A stretch of DNA of 64,000 bases from Bacillota bacterium. Lineage in GTDB: Bacteria > Bacillota > Clostridia > Christensenellales > SZUA-584. Location: positions 1-64,000 of the forward strand of contig JAEYPO010000016.1 in assembly GCA_023410595.1 (NCBI GenBank). Reading direction: 5' to 3'. Shown piece after piece: positions 15,998 through 25,482 of this stretch. The position numbers and the translations under genes are program-made. The notes beneath the pieces are model-generated. The model was given only the letters and a program-made list of their open reading frames with translations. It was not told the origin of the DNA and did not search any database. Every line of letters starts with the position of its first letter. Position 1 is the first letter of the stretch.

Positions 15998-17911
15998 TTA
16001 CGCCTGCGACGGCTCTATCGTCGGCTCTATCGTCGTCTCGCCCGCCTCCGTCGTTATCGGCGGCAGGTCTCCGCCATCCCAGAGTATATTGAACTCTTCG
16101 CCGTCTATCTTCTCACGCTCAATAAGCACCTGCGCCACCTTGTGCATAAGGTCCATCCTGGACTTGAGTATTTCCTTTGCCTTGGAGTAAGCGTTGTCCA
16201 AAAGCTTCTTTATCTCCCTGTCCACCTTTTCTGCAAGCTCTTCGGAATACGACTTTGTATGTCCTATCTCTTTGCCGAGGAACAGCTCCTGATTTTCGCC
16301 CAAAAACAGCGGCCCTATCTCTTCGCTCATGCCGAACTTTACAACCATGTTCTTTGCAGTCTCCGAAGCCCGCTGCAGGTCGTTCGTCGCTCCCGTGCTC
16401 ACGTCGCCTAAAACGAGCTCTTCCGCGGCGCGTCCGCCCAGCAGCATCGAGAGCTCCGCTTTGAGCTTGCTCTTGAATACGTGCTGCAAATCGTTTTCGG
16501 GCAGCGTCATCGTATACCCCGCCGCCATGCCGCGCGGTATTATGGAGACCTCGTGCACCGGGTCGCACTCGGGCAGCGACTTTGCCACTATGGCGTGCCC
16601 CACCTCGTGGTACGCCGTCTCGCGCTTATCCTTGTCGGTGATAACTCTCGACTTTTTCTCGGGGCCGATCAGCACCCTCGTTATAGCCTCTTCTATCTCC
16701 ACCATCGTTATCTTCTGTTTCTTGGCGCGCGCGGTGAGTATCGCCGCCTCGTTGAGTACGTTTTCAAGGTCAGCGCCGATAAACCCGGGCGTACGCTTGG
16801 CAAGCACTTTTAAGTTCACGTCGTCCGCGAGCGGCTTGCCCTTCGAGTGGACTTTCAATATCTCTTCCCTGCCCTTTATGTCGGGGTAGTTGACTACTAT
16901 CTGGCGGTCAAACCTGCCGGGCCGGAGCAGCGCCGGATCGAGTATGTCCTTCCTGTTCGTCGCCGCGAGTATTATGATACCTTCATTTACCTGAAAGCCG
17001 TCCATTTCCACAAGCAGCTGATTTAACGTCTGCTCGCGCTCGTCGTGGCCGCCCCCAAGGCCGCTGCCTCTCTGGCGCCCCACAGCGTCTATCTCGTCTA
17101 TAAACAGTATGCACGGCGAGTTCTTCTTCGCGTTTTCAAACATGTCCCTCACGCGCGAAGCGCCCACGCCCACGAACATCTCCACAAAGTCCGAGCCGCT
17201 TATCGAGAAGAACGGAACGCCCGCCTCGCCCGCGACGGCCTTGGCAAGCAGCGTCTTGCCGCCTCCCGGAGGCCCTACAAGCAGTACGCCCTTGGGTATG
17301 CGCGCGCCCAGCTCCAAAAACCTTTTGGGGTTCTTTAAAAATTCGACTATTTCCGCGAGCTCCTCTTTTTCTTCGTCCGCTCCCGCTACGTCCGCGAACG
17401 TCTTCTGATTCTTACCGCCCACCTGCATGCGCGCTCTCGACTTGCCGAACGACAACGCCTTGTTGCCCGCTCCCTGCTGCTGGCGCATTATGAAATAGAA
17501 CGCCAGCACGAGCAGCACCATGGGTATCAGGTAAGGAAGCAGCGACTCCAAAAACGACATCTGCGGCACGGGCGCATACTTAAGCTCAAAACCGTACTCC
17601 GTAGTGTTTTTCGCCCCCGTTATAGCCATTATGTCCCTGTCGAACGCTTCCTGATCGGGTATGTACGCGTGAAAATCGTATTCGTTCGGGAACGATGCAA
17701 CGTCGACCTGCGTGCCTGTTTTCAGCGCGTACAGATCGTGCTCCACTATTACAACCTTACTGATGTTTTTGTCTTTAACGTTCTGCAAAAAATCAGGATA
17801 AGAAATATCGCGCTTATCGAGTGGAGTGCCGCCGTTAAGCCACGTTATCAGCAATAATATAAGTGCAAAACCTATTAAATATATCAGCGGTCCTCTTGCC
17901 GACCTTTTCAA
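15998..17911 (-). CDS. ftsH: ATP-dependent zinc metalloprotease FtsH
   Basis: Membrane-anchored AAA+ protease that degrades misfolded membrane proteins and regulatory substrates. 637 residues. It has an N-terminal membrane helix (residues 8-25), a periplasmic-type domain, a second helix near 115-135 and an AAA domain with Walker A GPPGGGKT and Walker B ILFIDEIDAVG. The second region of homology carries RPGRFDR, and the zinc protease motif is HEVGH. The start is TTG at 17911 with AAGGAGG upstream. The C terminus carries a short TIEPTIEPS repeat encoded by a tandem DNA repeat. Third gene of the conserved tilS-hpt-ftsH cluster. Confidence 0.97.
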   Translation of the reverse strand: MKRSARGPLIYLIGFALILLLITWLNGGTPLDKRDISYPDFLQNVKDKNISKVVIVEHDLYALKTGTQVDVASFPNEYDFHAYIPDQEAFDRDIMAITGAKNTTEYGFELKYAPVPQMSFLESLLPYLIPMVLLVLAFYFIMRQQQGAGNKALSFGKSRARMQVGGKNQKTFADVAGADEEKEELAEIVEFLKNPKRFLELGARIPKGVLLVGPPGGGKTLLAKAVAGEAGVPFFSISGSDFVEMFVGVGASRVRDMFENAKKNSPCILFIDEIDAVGRQRGSGLGGGHDEREQTLNQLLVEMDGFQVNEGIIILAATNRKDILDPALLRPGRFDRQIVVNYPDIKGREEILKVHSKGKPLADDVNLKVLAKRTPGFIGADLENVLNEAAILTARAKKQKITMVEIEEAITRVLIGPEKKSRVITDKDKRETAYHEVGHAIVAKSLPECDPVHEVSIIPRGMAAGYTMTLPENDLQHVFKSKLKAELSMLLGGRAAEELVLGDVSTGATNDLQRASETAKNMVVKFGMSEEIGPLFLGENQELFLGKEIGHTKSYSEELAEKVDREIKKLLDNAYSKAKEILKSRMDLMHKVAQVLIEREKIDGEEFNILWDGGDLPPITTEAGETTIEPTIEPSQA

Positions 17912-18009
17912 ACTGTCATCCTCCTTAATGCTTTGTTTGACATTCTATCATATCAATATATACTTTTCAATTTACTCTGGCCGCGGCCTTAAGCGCGGAA
18001 TTATCTCTT

Positions 18010-18546
18010 TTATTTGTATATCTGCTCTTTCAGTTCGCCGATATACTTTAAGTTCCTGTATTTCTCCGAATAGTCGAGGCCGTAACCCACTATAAACACG
18101 TCGGGAACCTTAAAGCCTATGTAATCGGGCTTAAAATCTGTCTTCCTCCTGCTCGGCTTGTCGAACAGGCAGCAGACTTTAAGAGACTTTGGGTTTCTAG
18201 ACGCGAGCGTTTTTGTAAGGTAATGCAGCGTAAGCCCCGAATCCACGATGTCTTCCACTATTAGCACGTCCTTGCCGGATATGTCCTGCTCTAAGTCGTA
18301 CTGTATACGCACGACGCCGGTGGACACAGAGGATGCTCCGTAGCTTGAGAGCACCATGAAATCGAGCGTTACATCAAGATCCATCTCGCGCACAAGGTCG
18401 GAATAGAACACCACGGCGCCTTTGAGTATCCCCACCGTCAGCAGATTACTTCCGCTATAATCCCGGCTTATCTCGTCCGCGAGTTCCTTAACGCGCGCCT
18501 TTATCTGCTCTTCCGAGTACAATATACGCTCTATGTCGTTATGCAT
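18010..18546 (-). CDS. hpt: Hypoxanthine phosphoribosyltransferase
   Basis: Purine salvage enzyme: hypoxanthine (or guanine) plus PRPP gives IMP (GMP). About 178 residues. The PRPP loop VLIVEDIVDSGLTL and the C-terminal KPDYIGFKVPDVFIVGYGLDY (in parts) are diagnostic, and GILKGAVVF provides the pyrophosphate loop. The reading frame overlaps the end of tilS. ATG at 18546 has the better spacing to GGGGG; an ATG two codons upstream (18552) is the alternative. The tilS-hpt-ftsH order is conserved in Bacillota. Confidence 0.95.
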   Translation of the reverse strand: MHNDIERILYSEEQIKARVKELADEISRDYSGSNLLTVGILKGAVVFYSDLVREMDLDVTLDFMVLSSYGASSVSTGVVRIQYDLEQDISGKDVLIVEDIVDSGLTLHYLTKTLASRNPKSLKVCCLFDKPSRRKTDFKPDYIGFKVPDVFIVGYGLDYSEKYRNLKYIGELKEQIYK

Positions 18547-19897
18547 ACCCATTCCCCCAATAACATATTCTTATTATTTTCGAACCGGTTTTCAGCTTTG
18601 ATGTCTCGGATACGCCGACTCCCACCGCCCAGAGCACTTCGCTTCCCTTTGCGAGCAGCGCGAGCGAATCGCGCCTTAAAAGAGGCACTTTCCTGTCGGA
18701 GAGATAATCTGAAAGGCGCTTTTTGCCGCTCATACCGAGCGGACAGATATAATCCCCCTCCAGCCTGGCCCTGAACGCCGCGCCCTCCAGCGCCGCGGCG
18801 TCGAAATATTCCGCTCCGCCGCTATATACGGGCTCACCGTTATATTCGCCGCAATCAAACTCAAAACCTGCAAACGAAAGCCTGCCGCAGCGAAAAACAA
18901 TCAAGTGTTTATTATACTGCTTTTCTGCTTTTTTGCCAACAAGCAGTTTGCCGTACACAACCGACGCAAAGAGGCCGTGCGCAAGGTCTATGCTCTTGCC
19001 TGATTCCGCTTTTTCGGCAAGTTCCAAAAGACTCTTTATATGCACGCGCTCTAAGTCGGCAAGCTCTCCAACCTGCGCTGTCGCGAGGCGGATTACACGC
19101 TTTTTTACGGCGGGCATAAGCGCTGAAAGCTTAGGGAGGTCTATGTACGCGCCATCGTCTTTTATCTCTATGCAGTCAGCGTCTTTTGCCGCCGCAATTA
19201 GAGCTTCTTCATCCTCTGAAAGCAGCGCCGCCGTCCTTGCTATGTTCGCCGCCGCCGCCTCATTAATCCGCCTGAGTCCCGGCAGTATTTCCTTGCGTAT
19301 ATAATTCCTCGTATAAGCCGTATCCTCGTTAGTTGCGTCGCTTACATAAGGTATGCCGCGGCTCTTAACGTACTCCTCTATTTCCTTCCTTGATATACCA
19401 AGCATAGGCCGCAGAAATCTGCCCCGCTTTTCCGGTATGCCGCAAAGTCCCGCAAGCGCGCTGCCCCTCGTAAGGTTCATAAGCACCGTTTCGGCGTTGT
19501 CGTCCATATGGTGCGCCGTCGCTATATAGTCAGCCTCCGCGCTTTCCAGGAATTCGTACCTCGCCTGCCTTGCCGCCGTTTCGATGGAAACACCGCACGC
19601 TTTGGCGATGGCAGGCACGTCTGAGCGCTTCACTGAGCACTTAACACCTAAAGCTTTGCATTGCTCTTTTACGAATTCCATGTCGGCCACAGAAGCTTCG
19701 CCTCTTATGCCGTGTTCCATGTGGTACACAACTATTAGTATGTTCATGTCTGCGCGTAAATTGCACAGACAATGAAGCAGCGCCATGGAGTCCATCCCGC
19801 CGCTTACCGCCGCGCCAACGCTGTCGCCCGTCTTGACGCCCAGCCGTATGAGGTTTTGCTTCACGCGCTTTTCAATCTCTATCATTTTAATATACAT
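18539..19897 (-). CDS. tilS: tRNA(Ile)-lysidine synthetase
   Basis: Attaches lysine to the wobble C34 of the CAU-anticodon tRNA-Ile, making it read AUA. 452 residues, normal for the long form. The PP-loop SGGMDSMALLH is near residue 32. The ATAHHMDDNAETVLMNLTRG and the LRPMLGISRKEIEEY segments are typical. The C-terminal substrate-binding domain contains GMSGKKRLSDYLSDRKVP. AAAGG precedes the ATG at 19897. First gene of the tilS-hpt-ftsH operon; its last codons overlap the hpt start. Confidence 0.95.
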   Translation of the reverse strand: MYIKMIEIEKRVKQNLIRLGVKTGDSVGAAVSGGMDSMALLHCLCNLRADMNILIVVYHMEHGIRGEASVADMEFVKEQCKALGVKCSVKRSDVPAIAKACGVSIETAARQARYEFLESAEADYIATAHHMDDNAETVLMNLTRGSALAGLCGIPEKRGRFLRPMLGISRKEIEEYVKSRGIPYVSDATNEDTAYTRNYIRKEILPGLRRINEAAAANIARTAALLSEDEEALIAAAKDADCIEIKDDGAYIDLPKLSALMPAVKKRVIRLATAQVGELADLERVHIKSLLELAEKAESGKSIDLAHGLFASVVYGKLLVGKKAEKQYNKHLIVFRCGRLSFAGFEFDCGEYNGEPVYSGGAEYFDAAALEGAAFRARLEGDYICPLGMSGKKRLSDYLSDRKVPLLRRDSLALLAKGSEVLWAVGVGVSETSKLKTGSKIIRICYWGNGYA

Positions 19898-19919
19898 TGC
19901 GCCTTTACGTCGGTGCCAA

Positions 19920-20253
19920 AGTCACATATACCTTTATATATGAATGCTACAATATTAACAACAATGCCATTGAGCCGCAATACTGTTAGCGTTTAATTCA
20001 CAGTTTCGACAAGATTTGTTTTCACCCCTGCCAATAAATCGCTTAAGGCTCGGAATGACAACAGAAACTTTTCAGCGGCCATAATTCCCTGAAGTGAAAG
20101 TCTCTTTTAGACGCCACTTCTATCACCCCAACGGACTTTGTTCGCCAGAGACCCCGATTGGGGAGCTGGCTCCGTCAGGCGATTGAAGGGTGATGCTAAT
20201 TCATTCACCACCCTATCGGCGCTCCGCTCCACTTCTCCTATAAGGAAGCTATT
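19920..20253. repeat. Gene-free region with nested-palindrome element
   Basis: No coding potential was seen. At 20124-20192 a nested inverted structure has outer arms CACCC/GGGTG, middle arms TTCGCC/GGCGA-TGAA-like and a core CCCC-GATT-GGGG. After it comes a CACC...CGGCGCTCCGCTCCACTTCTCC tail that resembles the tail at 62482-62530 near dnaN. This suggests a dispersed, REP-like intergenic repeat. Confidence 0.45.
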
Positions 20254-22113
20254 TCAGTCGCCCCTTTTGGAAGAGAAATAAACAGTAAGCACCGCTATGT
20301 CCGCGGGAGATACGCCCGATATTCTCATCGCCTGTCCTATCGTCTCGGGACGCACCGCGCTAAGCTTCGCCGCCGCCTCGAGCCGCAGCCCTTTAAGACT
20401 CTTATAATCAAAATCAGGCGGCAGCTTCTTCTTTTCGAGCGACGCGAATTTCTCCACCTGCTTTTGCTGCTTATCTATATACCCCTGATACCTTATTTCC
20501 GTCTCGACGCAGTATTCTACGTCCCGCTCGAGCTCTTTGCCGCACACCGGCTTAATGTCGGCGTAACCTACTCCCTGCCTCATCAGCAGGCTGTCCGCCT
20601 TAACGGGCGCCTTAACGGGCGGCAGCCCTTTAGCTTCGAGCAGCGCGCTCGCCTGCTCAATGCTCACCGTCAGCCGTCCAAGCCGCCGCTTTTCGTTCTC
20701 CACAGCCTCACGTTTCTTCATATACATATCGTAGCGCTCATTCGTTACGAGCCCCACTCTTTTTCCCATCTCAGTAAGGCGCGCGTCCGCGTTGTCCTGC
20801 CGCAGCAGCAGACGGTACTCCGCCCTCGCTGTCATCATACGGTACGGCTCGCTTGTGCCCTTCGTCACAAGGTCGTCGATGAGCACTCCCGCGTACGCGT
20901 CACTCCTTGAGAGTATCAAAGGCTCGTCGCGCTTTATGTACTGTACGGCGTTTATGCCCGCAACTATGCCCTGCGCAGCCGCCTCCTCGTACCCGGAAGT
21001 TCCGTTTATCTGCCCCGCGCAAAAGAGCCCCGGCACGTCCTTAATCTCCAGCGACGCCTTTAATTGCCTCGGGTCTATGCAGTCATACTCTATTGCGTAC
21101 GCCGTGCGCATGAATACGGCGTTCTCCAGCCCCGGCACCGTCGCGTAAACAGCCTTCTGCACGTCCTCGGGCAGCGACGAGCTTAATCCCTGTATGTACA
21201 TCTCGTTCGTCCACACGCCCTCCGGCTCTATGAATATCTGGTGACGCTCCTTGTCGGGGAATTTTACTACCTTATCCTCTATCGACGGGCAGTAGCGCGG
21301 CCCCGTGCCCTTTATCTGTCCGCTGTAAAGCGGGCTTCTGTGCAGGTTAGCGCGTATTATATCGTGCGTCTTATCATTAGTGTAAGTTAAAAAGCATGGG
21401 TGCTGCTCTCTCGGTTCGCCCTTCGTCAGGAACGAAAAATACTCGGGGCGCTCGTCGCCGTACTGCGGAATAGTTTTTGAAAAATCTATCGTGCGCTTGT
21501 CCACTCTCGCGGGCGTGCCTGTCTTAAAACGCTGCAGCTTTAGCCCCAATTCGCTTAAGTCGAGCATGTCCGCGGGCTGCAGCCCCGACGGCCCGGACGA
21601 AACCCTGTGCTCGCCAATTATCACGCGGCCTTTAAGGTAAACGCCCGTGCAAAGCACTACGGCCTTGGCGCCGTATTCGGCCCCAAGATGCGTCTCGACG
21701 CCGGCGACGCGGCCATTTTTCGTTATTATGCGCGATACCTCCGTGCTCATTATATAAAGATTATCGGCGTTTTCCAGCGTCCACTTCATTACGCGCTGGT
21801 AGAATTTTTTATCCTGCTGGGAGCGCAGCGACTGAACGGCCGCGCCCTTAGACGTGTTGAGCATACGTATCTGCATATACGCCGCGTCCGCCGCAAGCCC
21901 CATCTGGCCGCCCAGCGCGTCAACTTCGCGCACGAGATGCCCCTTGCTGGTGCCGCCTATGGCCGGGTTGCACGCCATCAGCGCTATGCTGTCAAGATTT
22001 ATTGTGAGCAGCAGCGTTTTTTGCCCCATACGGGCACAGGCAAGCGCCGCTTCACAACCCGCGTGCCCCGCGCCTACAACTATAACGTCATAATCTCCTG
22101 CAAAATACCCCAT
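20254..22113 (-). CDS. mnmG: tRNA uridine 5-carboxymethylaminomethyl modification enzyme MnmG (GidA)
   Basis: FAD-dependent partner of MnmE in making cmnm5U34 in tRNAs. 619 residues. It has the N-terminal dinucleotide-binding motif VVGAGHAGCEAALACARMG, then NPAIGGTSKGHLVREVDALGG (in parts), GTSGYEEAAAQG and the C-terminal SRPEARLLLR-like element (here TARAEYRLLLRQDNAD in parts). It begins one base after the mnmE stop, so the two are translated from one message. The usual neighbours rsmG and parAB are not adjacent here. Confidence 0.97.
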   Translation of the reverse strand: MGYFAGDYDVIVVGAGHAGCEAALACARMGQKTLLLTINLDSIALMACNPAIGGTSKGHLVREVDALGGQMGLAADAAYMQIRMLNTSKGAAVQSLRSQQDKKFYQRVMKWTLENADNLYIMSTEVSRIITKNGRVAGVETHLGAEYGAKAVVLCTGVYLKGRVIIGEHRVSSGPSGLQPADMLDLSELGLKLQRFKTGTPARVDKRTIDFSKTIPQYGDERPEYFSFLTKGEPREQHPCFLTYTNDKTHDIIRANLHRSPLYSGQIKGTGPRYCPSIEDKVVKFPDKERHQIFIEPEGVWTNEMYIQGLSSSLPEDVQKAVYATVPGLENAVFMRTAYAIEYDCIDPRQLKASLEIKDVPGLFCAGQINGTSGYEEAAAQGIVAGINAVQYIKRDEPLILSRSDAYAGVLIDDLVTKGTSEPYRMMTARAEYRLLLRQDNADARLTEMGKRVGLVTNERYDMYMKKREAVENEKRRLGRLTVSIEQASALLEAKGLPPVKAPVKADSLLMRQGVGYADIKPVCGKELERDVEYCVETEIRYQGYIDKQQKQVEKFASLEKKKLPPDFDYKSLKGLRLEAAAKLSAVRPETIGQAMRISGVSPADIAVLTVYFSSKRGD

Positions 22114-22114
22114 G

Positions 22115-23455
22115 CTATTTCCCCAGACAAAACTTATCGAATATGCTGTTAATTATCTCTTCCGTCACCGTAACGCCCGTTATCGCGCCAAGGCCGGTCC
22201 AGGCTTCCTTCAGATCCACGGCCACGCAATCGAGGTCGGCCGAGTCAAACGCGTCTATCGCAAAGTCAAGGCTCTCTTTTACCGAAGCGAGTATATCAAA
22301 ATGCCGCTCGTTTGTTATTATGACGTCTTCCGCCTCGCTTACCTCGGGCGGCGTTATGAGGCCTAGAAGCTTATCCCTTCCCTCGCCTTTAAGCGCGCTC
22401 ACCGTTACAGCTTCCTTTGCGAACGTACGCTTCACCTCGTCCGTCGACGTAATATCCGGCAGGTCGCTCTTGTTGAGCACTATTACCGTATCGCCGCCTA
22501 GCGCGGAGAAAATCTGCTTGTCCTCGTCCGTTATGCCCTCCGAAGCGTCGAGCACGAACAGCGTCATATCCGCTTTTTTTACGGCTTCCTTCGCCCTTGA
22601 GATGCCTATGTTCTCCACCACGTCGGCGCTCTCTCTGAGCCCCGCCGTGTCTATGAGCCGTATCAGCACGCCGTTTTTATAAAGCGTATCGTCCACGGCG
22701 TCCCTCGTCGTGCCGGGAATGTGGGTGACTATCGCCCGTTCCTTATCGAGCAGCATGTTAAAAAGCGACGACTTCCCTACATTGGGCCTGCCCGCTATTA
22801 CAACGCTATACCCTTCACGCAGCATCCTGCCCGAACCGAACGTGTCATGGAGCCGCTTTGTCTCGTCCCTTGCCGCCAGAATGAGCGGCAGAGCGTCGCG
22901 CTTTACGTCCGCTTCTATGTCGTCCTCCGGGTAGTCGAGCCCCGCCTCTATTATGGCAAGCGCATCCGTAAGCTTTCCCTGTATCGCCGTTATCCTGTCA
23001 AACAGCCCTCCCGAGAGCTGCCGAAGAGCCGCGCCCGCGCCCGCCGCGGAGCTTGCTCCTATAAGTTCCATCACCGCTCCCGCCGCGGACAGATCCATCT
23101 TGCCCGCGAGAAACGCGCGCTTGGTAAACTCGCCCGGCTCGGCGAGCCTTGCGCCCCTGTCCCTTAATGCCCGCATAACGAGCGACGTTGTAACTCCGCC
23201 GCCGTGGCAGTGTATCTCCGCCATGTCCTCGCCGGTGTAAGACTTAGGCGCGTAAAAATAAACGGCCATCACCTCGTCAATGCGTTTTCCCTCATGCTCT
23301 ATATAGCCGTGGTAAAGCTTTGCGTGCTCCCTGCCGCTGCTGCTGAACACTGCGTCCATTATGCCGTGCGCATTTTCGCCCGATATCCTGATAACGGATA
23401 TCGCGCCTCCGCCCGGCGTGGCCGGCGCGAATATCGTCTCGCTGTCGTGATCCAT
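22115..23455 (-). CDS. mnmE: tRNA modification GTPase MnmE (TrmE)
   Basis: 446 residues. The N-terminal formyl-THF-binding domain (TIFAPATPGGGAISVIRISG) leads into a helical domain with an inserted G domain. The GTPase motifs are GRPNVGKSS (G1), the PGTTRD switch, DTAG (G3) and NKSD (G4). It ends in the invariant FCLGK, where the Cys is catalytic. It works with MnmG on wobble uridines. First gene of the two-gene unit; the start lies 24 bases downstream of an AT-rich stretch. Confidence 0.97.
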   Translation of the reverse strand: MDHDSETIFAPATPGGGAISVIRISGENAHGIMDAVFSSSGREHAKLYHGYIEHEGKRIDEVMAVYFYAPKSYTGEDMAEIHCHGGGVTTSLVMRALRDRGARLAEPGEFTKRAFLAGKMDLSAAGAVMELIGASSAAGAGAALRQLSGGLFDRITAIQGKLTDALAIIEAGLDYPEDDIEADVKRDALPLILAARDETKRLHDTFGSGRMLREGYSVVIAGRPNVGKSSLFNMLLDKERAIVTHIPGTTRDAVDDTLYKNGVLIRLIDTAGLRESADVVENIGISRAKEAVKKADMTLFVLDASEGITDEDKQIFSALGGDTVIVLNKSDLPDITSTDEVKRTFAKEAVTVSALKGEGRDKLLGLITPPEVSEAEDVIITNERHFDILASVKESLDFAIDAFDSADLDCVAVDLKEAWTGLGAITGVTVTEEIINSIFDKFCLGK

Positions 23456-23637
23456 GTAATATCCTTAGTTTACTTCGCATTCTACGTCAATTTTGACGCG
23501 CATATCATACCATAAGTTTAACCGTTTTGCACATATTATGATGTTTTTGAGCGCCTTTGGGGCGCCGTTTTTTACGCTCTTTTGCTTACAGCAAAAAAAG
23601 GACGGTTTCCCGCCCTCCCCGGCTTTGTCTTTAGAAT

Positions 23638-24552
23638 CTATTCCAGCATGTTCTCGAATTCTTCTTCACCCGATATCTTTATGGGCGTACCGTATGCCGG
23701 TATGCCCGCGAGCGGATCGGACATGCTGTTTACAAACCACCTGCCGCCATACTGTATGACCGTGAATCCGCCCATATAATAGCCGCCGTTGTACTTATAA
23801 AGCACAGACCTGAACTGCTCGTCTTCCGCGCCGAACGTCTTCGCCATTTTCATTTGGTTCTCGCGGTTGTTCTCGTTGTCGTGCATACCCATCTTTCCTA
23901 TTTTAATTAACTCCAGATCGTTTATCTTCGACGGGTCGAGCGCGTCCATCAGGTCGCCGGGGAATTTCTTGTCAGGAAGAGGCACCGTCGTTCCCGTAAA
24001 CATGCCGCCGTACTCCTCGGGCAGGTTTAGTGAAATTGTAAAGCAGGACATCTGCATCATTATCTGCTGCGTCAGCCTCGCCTTGTTCAATTCCAGATAC
24101 GGCTTATACTCTGAAGGCAGGAACGACGTCATGATAGGGAGCAGCGTCTGAACGCGCTCCACATACGCCTTATAGTCGAAACCGCCTGCAGTCTCGTTTA
24201 TGCCGCACGCGGCGAGCGCGCCGTTAAAGTCGCTTGTCTTCAGGCAATCCACGAAATAGTTTATAGCGTCCTCGGGACTTGCAAAGCTCTTAGACGCGGC
24301 GCCGAACGTTCCCGCCGCTCCGCCGAACACGCCCAAAAACGTAAGCATGAGCGCCGCTGCCAGCATAACCGACAATACGCCGAGCGCTATTGCCGGCGCG
24401 TTCCTCTTTTTTGCGGGCCTAACCGCGGGCTGCTCCGCGCACGGATGGGCCTGCGGCGGCGGAGTATAAGGCTGCGCCTCAAGTTTCACTCCGTAGCTTA
24501 CGCAAAACGCCGCGCCATGTGCGTTCTCTTTCCCGCAACTCCTGCAAAACAT
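23638..24552 (-). CDS. Membrane protein with degenerate N-terminal zinc ribbon
   Basis: A 304-residue protein. It begins with a zinc-ribbon-like stretch, MFCRSCGKENAHGAAFCVSYG: the first CxxC is intact, but the second has lost its second Cys (CVSYG where CxxCG is expected). A Pro-rich linker and one membrane helix (about 56-78) follow. The external domain of about 220 residues begins SPEDAINYFVDCLKTSDFNGALAACG, a pattern seen in NTF2-like or DUF4878-like domains. It is probably an anchored protein with its sensor domain outside the cell. The function is unknown, and it is transcribed alone, with a hairpin and T-run past its stop. Confidence 0.65.
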   Translation of the reverse strand: MFCRSCGKENAHGAAFCVSYGVKLEAQPYTPPPQAHPCAEQPAVRPAKKRNAPAIALGVLSVMLAAALMLTFLGVFGGAAGTFGAASKSFASPEDAINYFVDCLKTSDFNGALAACGINETAGGFDYKAYVERVQTLLPIMTSFLPSEYKPYLELNKARLTQQIMMQMSCFTISLNLPEEYGGMFTGTTVPLPDKKFPGDLMDALDPSKINDLELIKIGKMGMHDNENNRENQMKMAKTFGAEDEQFRSVLYKYNGGYYMGGFTVIQYGGRWFVNSMSDPLAGIPAYGTPIKISGEEEFENMLE

Positions 24553-24770
24553 ATTCGTTCCTCCTTATAATCTTCATAGGAGATAATGTATTCTGGCTTC
24601 TAACAATTGTGTCTTTATGTATAATTTTATTATATTATGCACAGGCTTTCAATAACGCCGTATATATTTGTTAAAAAAGGCGGCGAAAGTCTTGATAATC
24701 ACCGAGCAAAAAAATTACCGCCTTTTACAGCGGTGTTCCGGCTCCTGCAAAGCCTCTTTATCCTTCGAGC

Positions 24771-25355
24771 TTACACCTCGCTTTTTTCGGCGAGCACTAA
24801 TATCTTCTCCGCAATATCACGCATCGCCACGCGCGAGTCCATGCTCATCTTCTGTATCCTGCGATACGCCTCGGCTTCGGATATGCTCTTGCGCTTCATA
24901 AGTATGCCCTTGGCCTTCTCTATTACCTTCCTGTCGTCAAGCTCGCGCTTGAGTTTACTTAGCTCGCGCTCCAGCCTGCCCATGCGCCGCCTGTTCTGCA
25001 CTATAACTTCCAGCGTGTTTAAGAGCTTGTCTGCGCTCACCGGCTTGGGAAAAAGCGTTATGTCGTAATCATCCACCACGTCGGTGCAAAACTCCCGCTG
25101 CATATTGGTAACAAACAGCAGCACGCTGCACAGATTCCCGTCGCCCACAATGGTCGCGACCTCCAGCCCCGTCATATCGGGCATGTCAAAATTGATGAGC
25201 AGTATGTCTATCGAACCCGACCTTATCCTCCTCAAGGCTTCGCTGCCCGAAGTGCATACCTCTTCCACCGCGTAACCGTTGCGCTGCAGCGCGTACTTTA
25301 TTTTCTCCGCCGCCTCGTTGTTTGCAAGTGCTATTGCTATTCTCGCCTTTTCCAT
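24771..25355 (-). CDS. ANTAR-domain regulator with degenerate receiver
   Basis: A 194-residue RNA-binding regulator. Residues 1-120 are a response-regulator fold, but the phosphoacceptor position reads Asn 55 (LLINFDMPDMTG) and the acidic pair is Asn 12-Asn 13, so classical phosphorylation is unlikely. The conserved Lys (FPKP) is kept. A coiled linker (about 125-145) leads to a C-terminal ANTAR domain (VIEKAKGILM...ISEAEAYRRIQKMSMDSR...MRDIAEKIL). ANTAR proteins bind small RNA hairpins and prevent termination, and clostridial examples act on nitrogen genes. The start at 25355 follows AGGAG-CAAT. glnN at 530 is a plausible target (inference). Confidence 0.85.
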   Translation of the reverse strand: MEKARIAIALANNEAAEKIKYALQRNGYAVEEVCTSGSEALRRIRSGSIDILLINFDMPDMTGLEVATIVGDGNLCSVLLFVTNMQREFCTDVVDDYDITLFPKPVSADKLLNTLEVIVQNRRRMGRLERELSKLKRELDDRKVIEKAKGILMKRKSISEAEAYRRIQKMSMDSRVAMRDIAEKILVLAEKSEV

Positions 25356-25440
25356 ATTGCTCCTATATCTTAGCAGAGAATCGTCTTTATATTCTATATC
25401 GCAGTAATAGACTATATAACATGTTCGTAATATATACAAA

Positions 25441-25469
25441 AAAAGACGTTTATTACGATAAACGTCTTT
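25441..25469 (-). terminator. Terminator between prs and the ANTAR gene
   Basis: AAAGACGTTTA and TAAACGTCTTT form a perfect 11-bp stem with a 6-base loop, followed on the minus strand by a T-run. It can terminate prs transcripts. It also lies just downstream of a promoter facing the ANTAR gene, so it could act as that gene's leader attenuator. The 5' arm shares the word AAGACGTTT with the glnN attenuator. Confidence 0.8.
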
Positions 25470-25482
25470 GTATATCTATGTA

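Noticed and set aside
15877..16092. Small plus-strand frames opposite ftsH and other minus-strand genes
   Set aside because: Such frames recur throughout the GC-rich coding regions and have no independent support.
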